DNA of 64,000 nucleotides from NCBI GenBank assembly GCA_013365325.1, contig JABVXV010000166.1:1-64000 (forward strand). The letters are read 5' to 3'. This DNA is from Dipetalonema caudispina. Taxonomy: Eukaryota; Nematoda; Chromadorea; Rhabditida; Onchocercidae. Both the position numbers and the translations under genes were made by a program. The notes beneath the pieces were generated by a model, which worked only from the letters and a program-made list of their open reading frames with translations, was not told the DNA's origin and ran no database searches. Below are positions 51,301-63,856 of this stretch, piece by piece. Every line of letters starts with the position of its first letter. The first letter of the stretch is position 1.

Positions 51301-54300
51301 AAGTTTTTTGACTTACATACCCTATATAGTTTCTTATTTTATGAAACTATTTTCAGAAGGTTCGATTTTCTTTTCTGTAAGCTGCAGTTTTTGCAGGAAA
51401 GCCGTCAAAGAGCTGCTGCACCATCCTCACGTCGACGCCGTCGCTCTACGCGTAGTACCTCGTATTCAAGTAGTAGCACATCATCCGAATCATCGAGTGA
51501 GTCATCACGATCTCGGTCAAGATCTTCATCTCGGGATCGAAATCGATCACATCGTGATAAAAGACGTAACGATGGCCGCGAAAAACATTCTTTGAGAAGA
51601 AGAGAGTAAGTTTTTTTAAAGGAAAACTCCTATTTTTTGATTTTATCTTGTTATCGAGTTATTTTCAGCAAATTTAAAATTTTCACTGCTAAAAAACTTC
51701 TCCTAATTTGTCGATGAATTCGATGGAGTATTATCAAATATCAATTATTTCAGCTCACGATCACCATTTCGCAGTTCATATGCGAGCACACGTTATCATC
51801 GCGATACTCTAGCATCGTCTTTTAATCTGTATCAGCATGCATCAGGAACTTGTACCATCGGCTTACCAGGAGCATCACTTATTCATCATCGTATTCCATC
51901 TCTTCTGAACAATTACTGCTCATCACAGTATGCATCAAATCAAACAAGCCAGACGACGAGTTATAGTTCTTTCAGTAATGGGCCAGTTCCGAGTTATCGG
52001 TCATCGAGAACATATTTGGAAGAGCGGAGCAGAAGACATTCATCGAGGTATAGTTGCATCTTGAGGTTTCCCGAATATTTTTTTTACATATTTTTCGTTT
52101 GTTCGAATGAATATCTTTAAATATTGTGCAAAAGAAAAAAAATGCGTTCCTTCAGATCAGTACAAAGTCGGCGAAGGAATGAGAGTAGAGAACGAGAAAA
52201 CGACCGGAAGGATCGAACGGAAGAACGGAGACGAGGAAGGGGTGGCGATGAAAGGATACGTCGAGAAGATCGCGAACGGAGAGCAAAGGAAGATAGTGAC
52301 AGAGAAGAAAAACGACAAAAGGTTTATTTCATAATAATCCCTTTGAAGCATTTCTGAATATTAGTTTTGCGGAAAATGTGAATTCTGAGCACTCTACAAA
52401 TTTGTTTTTGTTTCAGAAAGATAAATACAAACGACGCTTAGAAAAAGAATCGAAGGAAGTAGAAAATGCAGCGGAAGGAAGACAGGGAAGTACCTTCAAA
52501 ATAGAAGAGGAAAAAGATGTCGATGCCGTTGATCTAAAAGAAATAGTTATAGATGGAGAAGTTAAAAAAGAAACTACTCCGCAGATTGAAAATAAAGGAA
52601 TTGAAAATGATATCGGAGATGTTGAAAACAACATGGAGAAGGAAAACGATACAGTGGATGAGGCTTTGCCGGATGGAACAGCAGCCGAAAGTAGTGTGTC
52701 AGGTTTCCGGGTTAACCATGATGATGGTTCCGGCGCAGAAGCTGAAAATGAAAATGAAGGATTGGATGACGAAAAAGAAGCTGGCAATATTACGACCGAA
52801 GTGATGGCAGAAGACAAGGATAAAAGTGAGAAGAAAAAGCATAGAAAGAAGAAGAGAAAACATCGGAGACATGAAGGAGACGGACCGGAAGATGATGAAA
52901 CTGGACGTAAGAAGCATAAAAAGCATAAGCGCAGTAAAGAAGAGAAAGAACAGCGAAAACAGGAAAAAGAAAAACGACGTGAGGAACGTCGAAGGCGACG
53001 ACAGGAAAAAGAAGCCGGCCAGGTGAATGCTGTCGAAAGTTTGGAGAATAAAGGGAGTGAATACGAAATGAGCAGCATTGTTGGTGGAATGGTTGATGAT
53101 AATCATGAAAGTGAAATAACTGTTGATGGTAGAGTAGCTATGCATGGAGTGAAAAAGGCTGTTGTGTTAAAGTCCATGGAACTGACGAATTCTGGAATAT
53201 CTGAGCAAAAATTCGACGAGAAGACAATGAAGGAAAGTAAACCGAAAGAAGTTCAGGAAAGCTGTGGAAACGGGAAAAAAAGTGATGGAAAAGAAGGACG
53301 AAGTAGTGATAATTCAAATCTTCCGAAGAATAGTGAACGGAAAGATGCGAGAGAACGTCCTAAACATGAAAAGGATAGGAGACACAAACGTGATTTAAGC
53401 CATAGACGAGATGAATCGAAAGATGATTCACGAATTACTCGGAAAAGGAATGATGAAAAGGAAATTAAAAGGAATGAAGAGAAAGATTCGAGAAAGGAAG
53501 GTGATATGTTTCGAAAAAATGACAGGAAAGATGAGAAAATGGAAAACAGAAGGTGGAAATATTAAGACATTTTTTAGTTTTACTCATGTTTTAACTAGTT
53601 TTATTTAGAACTTTGGTCTCATAGTCGTATGAAGTTCAGCAATTTTTTATCATTTTTCCGATTCTATTTCGAAAATTTAAGGTGGGACAATAAGGAAGAA
53701 AAAATAAAAGGCGGCGAAAGAGAACCCAAGCGATATGAAGCTGAGAAAGTTGAAACAGAACTCAAGAAAGAATCAAGACATAAGGAACATGGTGACAAAC
53801 GTAAAAGCGATGTAAGTGTTCGTTCTTTGTGGTTATCAGTCGTATCATTACATATTTCAACTTTTTTTATTTCTGAACTACTCGAAATTTGCAATTAAAA
53901 CTTAAGAATGTTCGAAATTTATGCATTCAAATGCGATGGTTCCCGTTTCATATTTCAGACTAGTCGTTCTGATCATAAGCGACCACGTCTAAGGAGTCGT
54001 GGTAGTCGTGATGAACAACGTAATAGTTCCACTAAGACGGATCAGAAATTCTTATCAGAAACACCTGATGTGAAGAAAATTGTTGAAGTCAATGAAGTTG
54101 GTCCAGTAGTACGAAATGAAACTGATCCGTTGTTGCTGAATCAAAAAAAATCAGGCTTGAATTCACGGATAACATCGAAAGCTATGGATTCTGTTGATGG
54201 GGCTGAATTTCGTGAGGCATCCGATCAAAAACGATTGGATGAAATTAAAGTTTCAATCGAGAAGGAGCTGGAACGAAAAGTTGAAGCAGTATCGGCTTCC

Positions 54301-54816
54301 AACAATTATAATATGCCAAATTTGACCGTGGAATTGAAATCGGGGGGTGAGGTCAGTTTTTATTCAATATAGGTGAAAAACCATATGTCGCAATAGCACT
54401 CAGTCAAATTCTGCATTTCAAGCTAAGGAGCTCATTTATACTTGGACTACTATTTAGATTAGAATAGGATCAAGATGGGCAAGAGGAAGATGAAAAGCGA
54501 AGGAGGAAAATCAGACTCTGTTCAATGTCTGTAAAATTTATGAGATTTTTCTTGAAACTAACTAAATCATTAGCTCTTAACTAAACGCACCTATGTACCG
54601 TCGAAAAATAACTAACTATAGGCAATCACCACAGTTAAAACTAAATTAATATTAATTATACTTTTTTTTTTTTAGAAACGGGTGACACGAGAAAACATTT
54701 TCGAAGGCGCAACACCACATTTCAACGCACGCCAAAAGATAAAAATGATTCTATTGTCGGAAAGCGAGCGTAAAGCTGCCGATCGATCATCTAAAAAGAG
54801 ATCGGGGGTGAAATGA
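45313..54816 (+). CDS. rbpl-1: RBBP6-family protein: DWNN, zinc knuckle, RING, RS-rich
   Basis: RBBP6/Mpe1 proteins are subunits of the mRNA 3'-end cleavage and polyadenylation machinery and ubiquitin ligases. 19 exons, all in phase, 1381 residues: 45313-45432, 45831-45967, 46129-46201, 46307-46386, 46747-46849, 48763-48929, 49474-49669, 49819-49882, 49949-50196, 50610-50941, 51020-51090, 51188-51273, 51397-51605, 51754-52047, 52156-52321, 52417-53552, 53682-53811, 53959-54351, 54676-54816. Ubiquitin-like DWNN domain at 1-80 (MSSIHYKFKATL, IPRNSSVIVQRIP). CCHC knuckle at 156-169 (CNRCSQSGHWYKNC). RING/U-box about 232-285 with cysteines 235, 238, 250, 251, 256, 259, 272 and 277; the last pair is CPGTNC, not the CPTC of human RBBP6. 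Polyglutamine 348-385, proline-rich middle, RS block in exons 13-15, long Lys/Glu-rich tail. The largest intron is 1.9 kb. Confidence 0.95.
50050..50163 (+). repeat. CAG/CAA repeat encoding 38 glutamines
   Basis: In-frame tract within exon 9 of the RBBP6-family gene, a mixture of CAG (start and end) and CAA-rich interior. Interruption by CAA normally stabilises the DNA against slippage. It produces artefactual poly-Leu on the opposite strand. Confidence 0.97.
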
Positions 54817-55981
54817 CCTAGAGATTTATATATAGTACAAAGGAAACTGTATAGGTAATTTTAGTAGGCAGGCCTCAGTTTATCAAATTTTAATATCAGG
54901 ACAGTTTCCATCACCGAAGCATGTCCAGACGGTCAAGTTAGTATCCAGTAAGAGATTCTAATACCAGTTCATCCTTATATGAGCTGTACTTCTGTAAATA
55001 ACTATATCGTTTTTTCAGTGTTTATGCAACAAATTTTTAGCTGCATATTTCTAAATCTCTCTTAATTTCTAAATTCTGGTTAAATCTCTCATTACGTTTT
55101 ATTTTTCACTGTACAAATCCTGGAATAGCTAATTCCACTGTGTCCATTACAACCGTTTTTGATGCCGATAATAAAATCCCAAACTTACATTTTATTCAGT
55201 TAATCTCCAGCGTGTTTACTGCGGGAAATTTTTTATTGTTTGTTCAAGTTCATATTTCTAGAAATGAAGCATACTTCTCTTCGTTGCTTGCCTTCAAACA
55301 GATCCGTAATCTCAAAAGTGCTGTACGATACCATCATTTACATATTACCCGGTCATAATTGCCGTTCCGAACAAATATGTATTCTTTAATTCTAGCTGTT
55401 GTTTTTGTTGTTGTACTTGAGATAAAAATAGCTTTCTTATACAATAATTCTCTGTGGAAGAAATAATCGTTTTTATAAGCAATAAGAAAAAAATGGCTGT
55501 CATTTGGCTTTCAATGAATTTCAAAAAATTTATTAGATTTACAAAATTCATTCCATAACAAAGAGTATGATACCTTATGAAAGAAACTCGTGTTAAAGGA
55601 AATAACTTTCAATGCAAAAAATACAGGAAGGTAGAGAATCACTGAAGAATCCACAGCATTTTTTAAATAGATACTACAAAAATCATCAGTATCACGATAT
55701 TACTGTGAATTTTACGATACTATATCTATAAACAATAAGTTGTAAGAAGAATGTTTATAAACCATGACAAATATTACAAAAATACAAGTTAAGTCCACAG
55801 AAAATTAAACAGTTGAACTACAAGGTAAATTTAAAAAAAGATATCTTTAGAATCAGGGTATAGATAAAACAAAGCAATAAACCAAGTGCCCTGCAGTATT
55901 CCCTATACTCATAGAACAGATCAAAAATGAATGGAAAAGAAAAGCAACTGAAACGAAGGATTTGTTACGAAATCAAAGTTT
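54817..55981. other. Intergenic between convergent genes
   Basis: 3' flanks of the RBBP6-family gene (+) and the zinc-cluster gene (-). No gene supported. Confidence 0.6.
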
Positions 55982-58631
55982 TCACAAGATATAATCCGTT
56001 GACAAGATCCCATACGGCTTCAGACTTTTGACAATTTCGCTTATCTCCACGTCTGGGTCATAGGCAATTTCCGTCTCTCCATCCAAATTTTCAATTAAGT
56101 GTATCTTATCCGACGAGTAAACCATAATTTCACCTTCCGCATTGCATGGCATATAGCACCTAAAATGAATTTTGAAGCTTTTTAAATCTTCAATTTTTCA
56201 TACAGAACAGTCTTCATAGAAAATTCACACATTAGCTTATCCATTATCCCTAACACTTTACTAATCATTCAGTACCTAATTTAATGGAATTATTAGCTTC
56301 TGTGGCTGGCGTCGCTAATAAATTCTGATTTCGCCCAACCATATGATGGGATAATTCAAATAGCAATGTTGAACCTATTAAAAAGTCTTTTCTCTTGAAA
56401 AAAACTTTATACAAGTATTATGCCTGCTTTATTCCTAGAGTGTTTTCCCGGTATCTGGAATTGTTCATTATAGCGAAATTTTTGTAAAGTATCGAAGTTT
56501 CGTGATAGAGACAAAAAGAAAAATAAGTAACATGGGGGAAAGGTAGGAGAAGCGAAGAAAGCAAGAAACAAAAGATGTAGGAGACATTGAGCAAACATGA
56601 AGAAATGCACAAAACTAACAACAAAAGACGAAGGTAAAATTGACTGGACTTACCAGCCATTACATTCTTCGTCCAATTCCGATGTAGAACCTCTCGCTGG
56701 CTTGACACGTTTGAAATTTGCACTGGAACGAATTTCGTCAATTAAATTTTGTGAAATTCGTCGTCTTTCTTCCTTTGTAGTGTAATCAGCCAAGTCGAGC
56801 AGCGGTTTGTTATGGACATATTCGTGAATCAATGATGCATTCTCATTTACACATTCTCCAGCAATTTCCATAGATTCTTGAGGTTCTTCCGTCTCATCGT
56901 TCTCCCTTCGAGCCTTCTTCATTGACGGTTCTTCGCCAGGAGCTGTTGGTAAGAGATGAAGCTCTTCAGCTTCTTGTTCATTTTCAATAGTCTCGTGTAA
57001 ACGTTTCTGCTCCAGTTCATCACCTCCTTTCCATACACCATCTAAATCGCTTTTCAGATTCTCGTCCTTTGCACTAACAGTCCAACTACCATCAAGTTCA
57101 ACACCTCCAGCCGTAGCCTCCAGTTCTTCGACAGGTACAGGCTCGTAGCCTTCAGGTATTTCCTCACTCTCAAATACAACGTACTGACCGTCAGCATCTT
57201 CACCATATGTGTACAATACAGGACCGTTTACTTCATCCGGATGACGTTGTCCCCGACGAAGTGAACCATCTGCTGACAAACTTTTTGCCCGATCGATTCT
57301 ACCTAAGCGGTTCTGTCGGAAGTATGATTTGCGTACGCGACTCCAAGATGGATAAATTTTCGGCAATTTATTACTTGAAGAACCTTCTGTAGAAGCAAGA
57401 TCAATCGCCCGATAGAAACCCTGAAAATGACTCTCGATTTAAGAATGTCTTTTATGATCATAACTGTCCTTTACTTTTTAGGAATTAGGAATAATGTTAT
57501 TATATAGCGACTAATAACTTGTTAAAAATAACGCTGTTATATAGTGACTAATCCCTTTCTTCAGAAAAAAAGGGAAATATTTCCAAAAAAAAAAAAAAAA
57601 AATTCTATAGCATCGAAATCCTTTTCCATAAAATTCGTCCACATAATATAAAGCATATCAAATGATACTTGAATAACACAGCTGTCCTGAGAAATATATA
57701 GAGATGATTAGCACTTATTCTGATCGGAATGGAAATGATAGATACCTCAGCGTATGCTGCTTTCGGTGTTTTAAGACCAATACGTATGTCTTTTCGATTT
57801 GCACGATCCAAACTAGTTGTTGTTGCTTCAATCCGTTTGGTTGGTTTGCAATCCGGATGATGTCGATGATGTTTGGTGCCCACAATACGACCATTTTCCA
57901 TGATCAGATATGCTTGCGGTGCACTTTTGTCATTTCGGCGAAATTTAAGACATTGGTTGCACCGATAATAGCGCTTTCTACCATCGCCTGCAACCCGAAC
58001 TAATGCGTACTGTCGGACATTTTCATCGTCAATTGGAACTGTGACGATTGTTTCATTTAAATTTCTCGACAAAGAGTAACTATACGTGTATGCTTCTTCA
58101 TCATCAAGTCTGAAATATTACATATTTTGATATTTGTAATTCCGAAATTTTCTACCATTATGTTCCGAGAGTCAAACATTTAATTCACTTAATTCATTCA
58201 GAAGCACTGCACAATATTTTAAGCCTTAAGACAAACAAGGAGATGAATTTGTGCAATTACCAAAATAGATTTTAGAGAAAAGAAAATATCTTACTCGTCT
58301 ACTCCAGCCCGTCGTTGATGATAACCTCGTTTACGACGTACTTTAACATTAACCTGAAAAGAGAGCAAAATATATAGTGCCGTGTTGAGACAAGCACTAT
58401 TTTTTTTTCCAGTAATTAACAACTGAATGATCAAACAGCATACCTTGCCCTTCAGTCGTCTAGCAAGGGTCGATTTTGAAATAATCAAACCAGCTTCGTC
58501 TTTCAACAGTTGACTTAAATCAATCAGTGATGTTATCTTCCCTTCCAAATAATCTTCAATCAATCGCACGGCTACACTATCTTCTCCGAATTCCTCATCC
58601 AAAGCTTTCTCTTTTCCTTGATTAGTATCAG
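55982..58631 (-). CDS. Nematode protein with CxxC...HH...C zinc-finger-like cluster, 5' end missing
   Basis: Not recognised as a named gene. Exons 58444-58631, 58295-58353, 57746-58109, 56654-57420 and 55982-56159 join in phase to give at least 519 residues. The first exon shown begins in phase 1 after a ctttgcag acceptor, so at least one upstream exon is missing. Features in order: an acidic helical start (DEEFGEDSVAVRLIEDYLEG); a basic patch (VRRKRGYHQRR); RYYRCNQCLKFRR, then after about 25 residues HHRHHPDC. The C-x2-C, H-x-H, C layout resembles FLYWCH/WRKY-GCM1 type zinc fingers found in DNA-binding and transposase-derived proteins. A second basic region follows (SRVRKSYFRQNRLGR), then a long acidic region with a basic KKARR signal. 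This suggests a nuclear DNA-binding protein. A candidate first exon at about 60370-60443 ends in the required phase. Confidence 0.8.
57583..57602. repeat. Poly(A) tract in an intron
   Basis: A run of about 20 A residues on the plus strand between exons of the zinc-cluster gene. Confidence 0.8.
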
Positions 58632-60443
58632 CTGCAAAGAGTGGTAATTAAATAATTCTATCTAAGGTCCGGTAAAATTATACTTAAGGTAAACATTTTA
58701 AATAAATTCACCAGTGTTAATGAAACATTTATCTTTGGCTTTACCATGAATTCAAATCCAAAAAATTGATTATGGGAATTCCGAATAATTTTTTGGCACT
58801 AAAGATAATTAAATTCGCGAATTTGCTCAATAATGAGTACAATTTCAAGTAGGATTTTAATTTGATAAAAAGTTTAATTTGAATGAAAAAATAGACTTCC
58901 ACTCGATGACATTCTGCAGCACCACTTGCTTCAACTTCAAATAGCACCAAATTCCGGTTGTTTGTAATCTCAAAGAAATAAGATTTCGTGAAATATTAAT
59001 CTTGCCATTACTAATCAAAACGTCCGGTATCGCTGATGCAATAAAATAAGTATTTATATAAATGAGAGCATCATATAGCGAATATGTAAAAATGAAAATA
59101 AAAGATAACAGCGTTTCGAACTGAAAGTAACACATACCATTCTTAAAATCTGACGCGACATGGAACGAGAGCTTCCCCAAGTTCTGGACTCAGCTAAGGT
59201 ATTTCTGTACCAGCTTCAGGCCCGGAGGGAATTCTAATTGCAAAGAGGGGATGCTCGCAACAAAAATTCGTGCCTTATGAAAACCCCGACATCCCGGTAA
59301 ACCAGGAAAGGAGGGGACTACGTACATAACAGATCTGTCGTACCGTCCAACGAATCATCATGACATACTGATCGAAAAATCCCGAAGCAGTCAGAACATC
59401 CCAACTCGTTTGTTTTAGAACAATCAATTTTTCAAGTCTGAATTCCAAATTATTTCCTTACTTCAATTTCACTGGCTGCTTTGTATGGAATACCTCTTTC
59501 ACTAATATCTTCCTGTTATTACTAAGAGTGGACCTTGTCTTCTCCGCTAATTTCTAAGCACTTCACATGCAAAAAACCAAAATTTTTTAATAAAGCTACA
59601 AATTTGCGTAATATGCCCAAACTCAACACATGGAAAAACAACATATTTTGAACTAATCGAGTGTATAGTAATTTTACTTGGTTCCAGTAAATTACACAAG
59701 ACGGTCCAACAGTGAAATGATGATCACTAGCACAAGATCTCCCAATCTCATCTACAAATATTATTTTAATATAATGATTTAATGATATGTGTATTTCAAA
59801 ACAGGCCACTCTAGCTTTACATAATGCCTAATCTCCGTGTTTCCGAAGACCACTTTTATCCCCTAAGTACTCATTCTTTAAAAGATTCCATAGTGTTTTT
59901 CTTTGCATTCAATTTTTTCACGAAGATATTAATGGAAACTACTACAATCTCAGAGGAATGATGGCAATGGTTTAACCAACAACGATCACTATTCAATCAG
60001 CTTTCACATAAATCACGTGAATCAATGTCACATACATGCAAAATAGGACAGATTAACCCAATTCGTAACAGTTCTGCCTGATCACTTAATTATAATCATG
60101 AGCCTTGATTAGAAACGCAAAAAATTTCTGTCCTACAAACATAATGTTCCCGCATTACGTGAATTTTACAAACGAGTTATGCGAATATCTTACACTAAAT
60201 AATTACCGCTGCGTTGTGCGTGAGTTCCTAAAGTGATTACACGCAAACGACTACGTAACTATCTGAAAAGCCAACTTTATTCTCGAATTGTTTAACGTTG
60301 AATTTCCAGCAATATCCTTTTTGTACACAAACAAGATATTCACGTCCTCCTCCCCTGCAATGCTTACATGTATGAAGATGACACGCAAGACACGTAAAGA
60401 TCCTTCCACTTTTCAATATGGTACCAAACCGACCTAATTTCAC
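58632..60443 (-). other. Probable 5' region of the zinc-cluster gene, candidate exons
   Basis: Three minus-strand pieces look exon-like. (a) About 60370-60443, MKLGRFGTILKSGRIFTCLA..., ends at a good gtaagc donor in phase 1, which fits the first confirmed exon. (b) 59690-59764, ending CVIYWNQ before gtaaaa. (c) About 59149-59204, ending ...SRSMSRQILRM before gtatgt, but in phase 0, so not directly joinable. A further frame near 58810-58950 reads ..LVLFEVEASGAAECHRVEVYF. None can be proven. Confidence 0.3.
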
Positions 60444-61990
60444 ATCGCGTCATTTATGAAATTCATCACGAAGCACAAACAGAGGGAAGAAATGAAAGAG
60501 GCCAAACAACTAATGAAAATTCCTCATCTCTCTATCATAAGAGAGAGAGAGAGAGAGACGAGAATGGAGGAGGAGATATATTACGGGGAAAAGAGTAAAG
60601 AGGGGAAGGAGAGTAAAAGCATAGAGAACAAGAGAAGATGGAAGTGCATGAAGAACGAGGAGAACTGCAAAGGACGAGAGAGAAAAGAAAGAAGACATAT
60701 ATAATAATCGATAATAAGAGTAATCATGGAAAGACGAGGAGATTATGTGACAGTTAGACATCGAGACACATGACACTTCGACTATTGCTATGACACACTG
60801 TGCGACATTTCGCTACAGATGGGTGGAGCTTAACAAAAAGGCGTGGTTCTCTCCTTTTCGTTTTATGTGGTGATAGTGCTTATGGACGTGCAACGCGTCA
60901 ACTTGTAACTGTGGTTTACGTGTGTGTGTGTGTGGGTAGTTCACGTGGGTACAGATGACGTGAGGCACAAGGAGACTTTCCTCGTAAAATGCAGACATCG
61001 AACCCTCATTTTGTCATAATGTACAATTTCATCGGCATTGACACTACTGCCCTGTTATTACGCAATGCGCAAACTTATCATTTGCACCAGTAATGTATGC
61101 TTGCTAGCAGAAGATTTACTTGAAAATGAATACAGTAACTCTTCACTATTCGTTTTTGTTGTGAAACTTCTTATTTTCCATATTCAGATATAGGATGTAA
61201 AAAAAATAATTCATTCTTTATGTTAATCAATCAGTACATTGATTCATCCTATTTATTATTCCACTTATTATTTAATTTATTTGTTTAGAAATTTGCGGTG
61301 TGCAGAGTAGCATAGTGACTTCCTAAAATACAATATATTTCACCGTAATCGTATCAACTTGATTAATTAAGTTGTAATTGTTGATAGTGATTTATTCGAA
61401 ATATCCCATGCCGATGTTTTGCCTCTCAGTTAAAATTAACTTGTACACTTGATATAAAGTTGTGTTCTAAAAGATGGCGATCCATTACTTGCAAAATACT
61501 TACATGTTACAATATGAATTTATCGCCGCTTTACTTTAACTTTTTGTTCACTCCAGTTGACTTTTTCCACTTAATTGCTCACTTCACTGAGTTTCTTAAT
61601 TCTTTAATTTTATGAAATTCAAATATTTAGTTGCGTAATTTCGTTATTATTAATTGATACCGTGCCATATGTTTTCATTATGCATGATTTTTGCATTTGA
61701 ATCGCGTAAAATATTCCAGAGAATTCAGGAAGTTACTGCCAGCATCGATCAGTTTGGCTCTCTGCTACGTTTGTCTGAAAACATTTCATTACATTGTCTA
61801 CAGGTTAAAGTTGGTTCTTTCAGATCGGTAAGCCTTTCGGCTGGTTTTGGTAATGCGAAGTATCTTGCACCATTATGAATTACTTCTTCCGTACAATGCT
61901 TCAAAAGCAATTTCAACTGTCGAATCGACAGACGAAAGTTGTTTACGTTAGTTTTTACATTGGTTTAGCATATATTTCGTTTCAAGTTAA
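60444..61990. other. Intergenic between divergent genes
   Basis: Head-to-head space between the zinc-cluster gene (-) and the ABC transporter gene (+). It holds a purine-rich tract and is otherwise AT-rich. A GT repeat lies at about 60920-60932. A possible leader exon for the transporter at 61654-61800 could not be connected. Confidence 0.5.
60520..60710 (+). promoter_or_regulatory. Purine-rich (GA) tract in divergent promoter region
   Basis: About 190 bases of strongly purine-biased plus strand, with a pure (GA)8 at about 60541-60556. GA tracts in divergent promoters can bind GAGA-type factors or form nucleosome-free or triplex DNA. Its role here is inference from position. Confidence 0.4.
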
Positions 61991-62094
61991 CGTTTTATCC
62001 GCGTATGTGGCTATCGAGGATCATTAAACGTTTTTATTTGACCACATCAAATTTTTTCAAATTTATAGCGCAATTTTTTATTTGCATCAAAAAG

Positions 62095-63856
62095 TTACAC
62101 GAAAACAGCAAGGAGTACCTTATGGAGACGCGTAAGTGGACAGATTCGAAACTGCTTCCATCCCGGTGCAAGCAATTTAGTGCCGATGGCGGTGAGTTCT
62201 TATGGCTCAATATAAAGTGGTGTAAAAAAGAAAGAAGTGGAGAAATTTTTTTGATTACTGAAGGAAATTTGAGCTGGGATAGAAAATTCTACTTTAATTG
62301 TTTATAGAACCAAATTTTATTTTCGTAAATATATGGGTTGGAAATCTACAGACGTACTATTCTTATATGTTAGACATGTAAAAGTCTGCTGTGATGTTAG
62401 GGTCGGAATATATTACCGATTTACCGAAATTATTTGTCGATTTACCGAAAGTATTTACCAATTTGTGCAGTTTTCCCTTGGCAAGCAAATATCGACAGCA
62501 GAATTGGTGAAGACAATGTTACAGTCTGTTTGGCCAAAAGGGAATTGGAAAATCCGACGCCTTTATATCTATTCCATGGCACTTCTTATTGTGGCGAAGG
62601 TAAGGAAATTACTCTAAGGGTTTTTTAACTTGATCAGTTTAGGGATTTGAAGTTTTATACTTCCAATTTATCATTAATTTACCAATAATTTCTATTTATC
62701 CATTCCTACAGGTGCTCAACGTTTATGTACCGTTCCTGCTGAAGAATATAATTAATTATTACAACGAACTGGCACCTACCGATCTTCAGCTGTCAGGCGA
62801 TAGTTATAGCAGCATTTTTGGAATTGCAGCTTTCTCAATTATTATAACTTGTGTGTTTTGTGTGGGATACTCTTAATAACTACTGGAAATTCTTTTTAAA
62901 TTTCAAGGATTAGAAACATTGTTTAGATTAATCCGATGAAGAACAAGTTTTTGAGTCTGTGATAATCGGGTTGCAGATGTATTCAGATGAGTTTTTTGCA
63001 TAGATATAAATTGGTTTTCAATGCTAAAATCGATGCGCATTGCAGATGGTGCCGCACGTAGTGGTTCTGCTCTATTTAATGAGCTCCGGAATGCAATATT
63101 TGCACGTGTTGCACAGTATAGTATTCGTAGTATTGCGCGGCAAATTTTCCTTCACTTGCATTCGTTGGACTTGTCATTTCATCTAAGTCGTCAAACAGGC
63201 GGTTTATCGAAAGCAATAGACCGAGGTACTCGGGGTATGGCATTTGTGCAGAGCGCACTGGTCTTTAATGTGGTGCCTACGGCGATTGAAGTTGGCTTGG
63301 TGTCAGGATTGCTGGTAAGACAGTATTCGTTGAAGGAGTTTGAAATTTGATAACCTTCTCAGATTGTCATTACTTCCCTAACGTTTACTACGTTTACTGT
63401 TCTTTTTTTCCAGTACGTGAATTGTGGTCCATCATTTACATTTGCAACATTAGGTTGTCTTTCAACTTATACTATTGCGACGCTAGGAATCACCAAATGG
63501 AGGACTAAATTCCGGCATCAGATGAATCAAGCTGATAACGATGCAAGTAATCGTGCTATAGACTCGTTAATCAATTACGAAACTGTGAAGGTGATTCTGA
63601 ATTTTACAATAAATTTTGTATAACATCAATGAATTCTCGATTTTTAAGGATTAATAGAGCCAAATAAGTCCATCATTTCAGTATTTCAATAATGAAAGTT
63701 TTGAAGCGGATCGATACGATTTTTTGCTGAAGAAATATGAGATAGCAGCACTGAAGACAAGCACATCGTTGGCACTTTTAAATTTTGCACAAAATGCAAT
63801 ATTTAGCGGTGGTCTTGTAGCTGTCATGTGTTTAGCGGCAGCAGAAATTCAGGAAG
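62095..63856 (+). CDS. abtm-1: Mitochondrial ABC half-transporter, ABCB7/ATM1 type, N-terminal part
   Basis: Exports a glutathione-linked sulfur or iron-sulfur compound from the mitochondrial matrix for cytosolic Fe-S protein assembly. Well-supported exons 62471-62599, 62712-62850, 63046-63314, 63414-63590 and 63682-63856 close in phase and encode the first part of the transmembrane domain. Matches to ABCB7 are dense: [101 protein letters not shown] and YETVKYFNNE are family hallmarks, and the latter lie near the glutathione-binding face. The last exon ends in phase 1 after ..AAEIQEG, so the rest (TM4-6 and the nucleotide-binding domain) lies beyond the window. Upstream, 62095-62193 read in the frame compatible with exon 62471 gives an Arg-rich, acid-free stretch ([18 protein letters not shown]) like a mitochondrial presequence. 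Its own start exon is unresolved. Confidence 0.9.

Noticed and set aside
52413..53078. 221-codon Ser/Phe-rich frame (-)
   Set aside because: Antisense of the Lys/Glu-rich exon 16 of the RBBP6-family gene, where biased codons keep other frames open.
60450..60710. 82-codon Lys/Glu/Arg-rich frame (+)
   Set aside because: Translation of the purine-rich tract, with no splice or domain support.
62434..62628. Second open frame over ABC transporter exon 62471-62599
   Set aside because: The other frame carries the conserved VWPKGN...[12 protein letters not shown] sequence of ABCB7; this one matches nothing.
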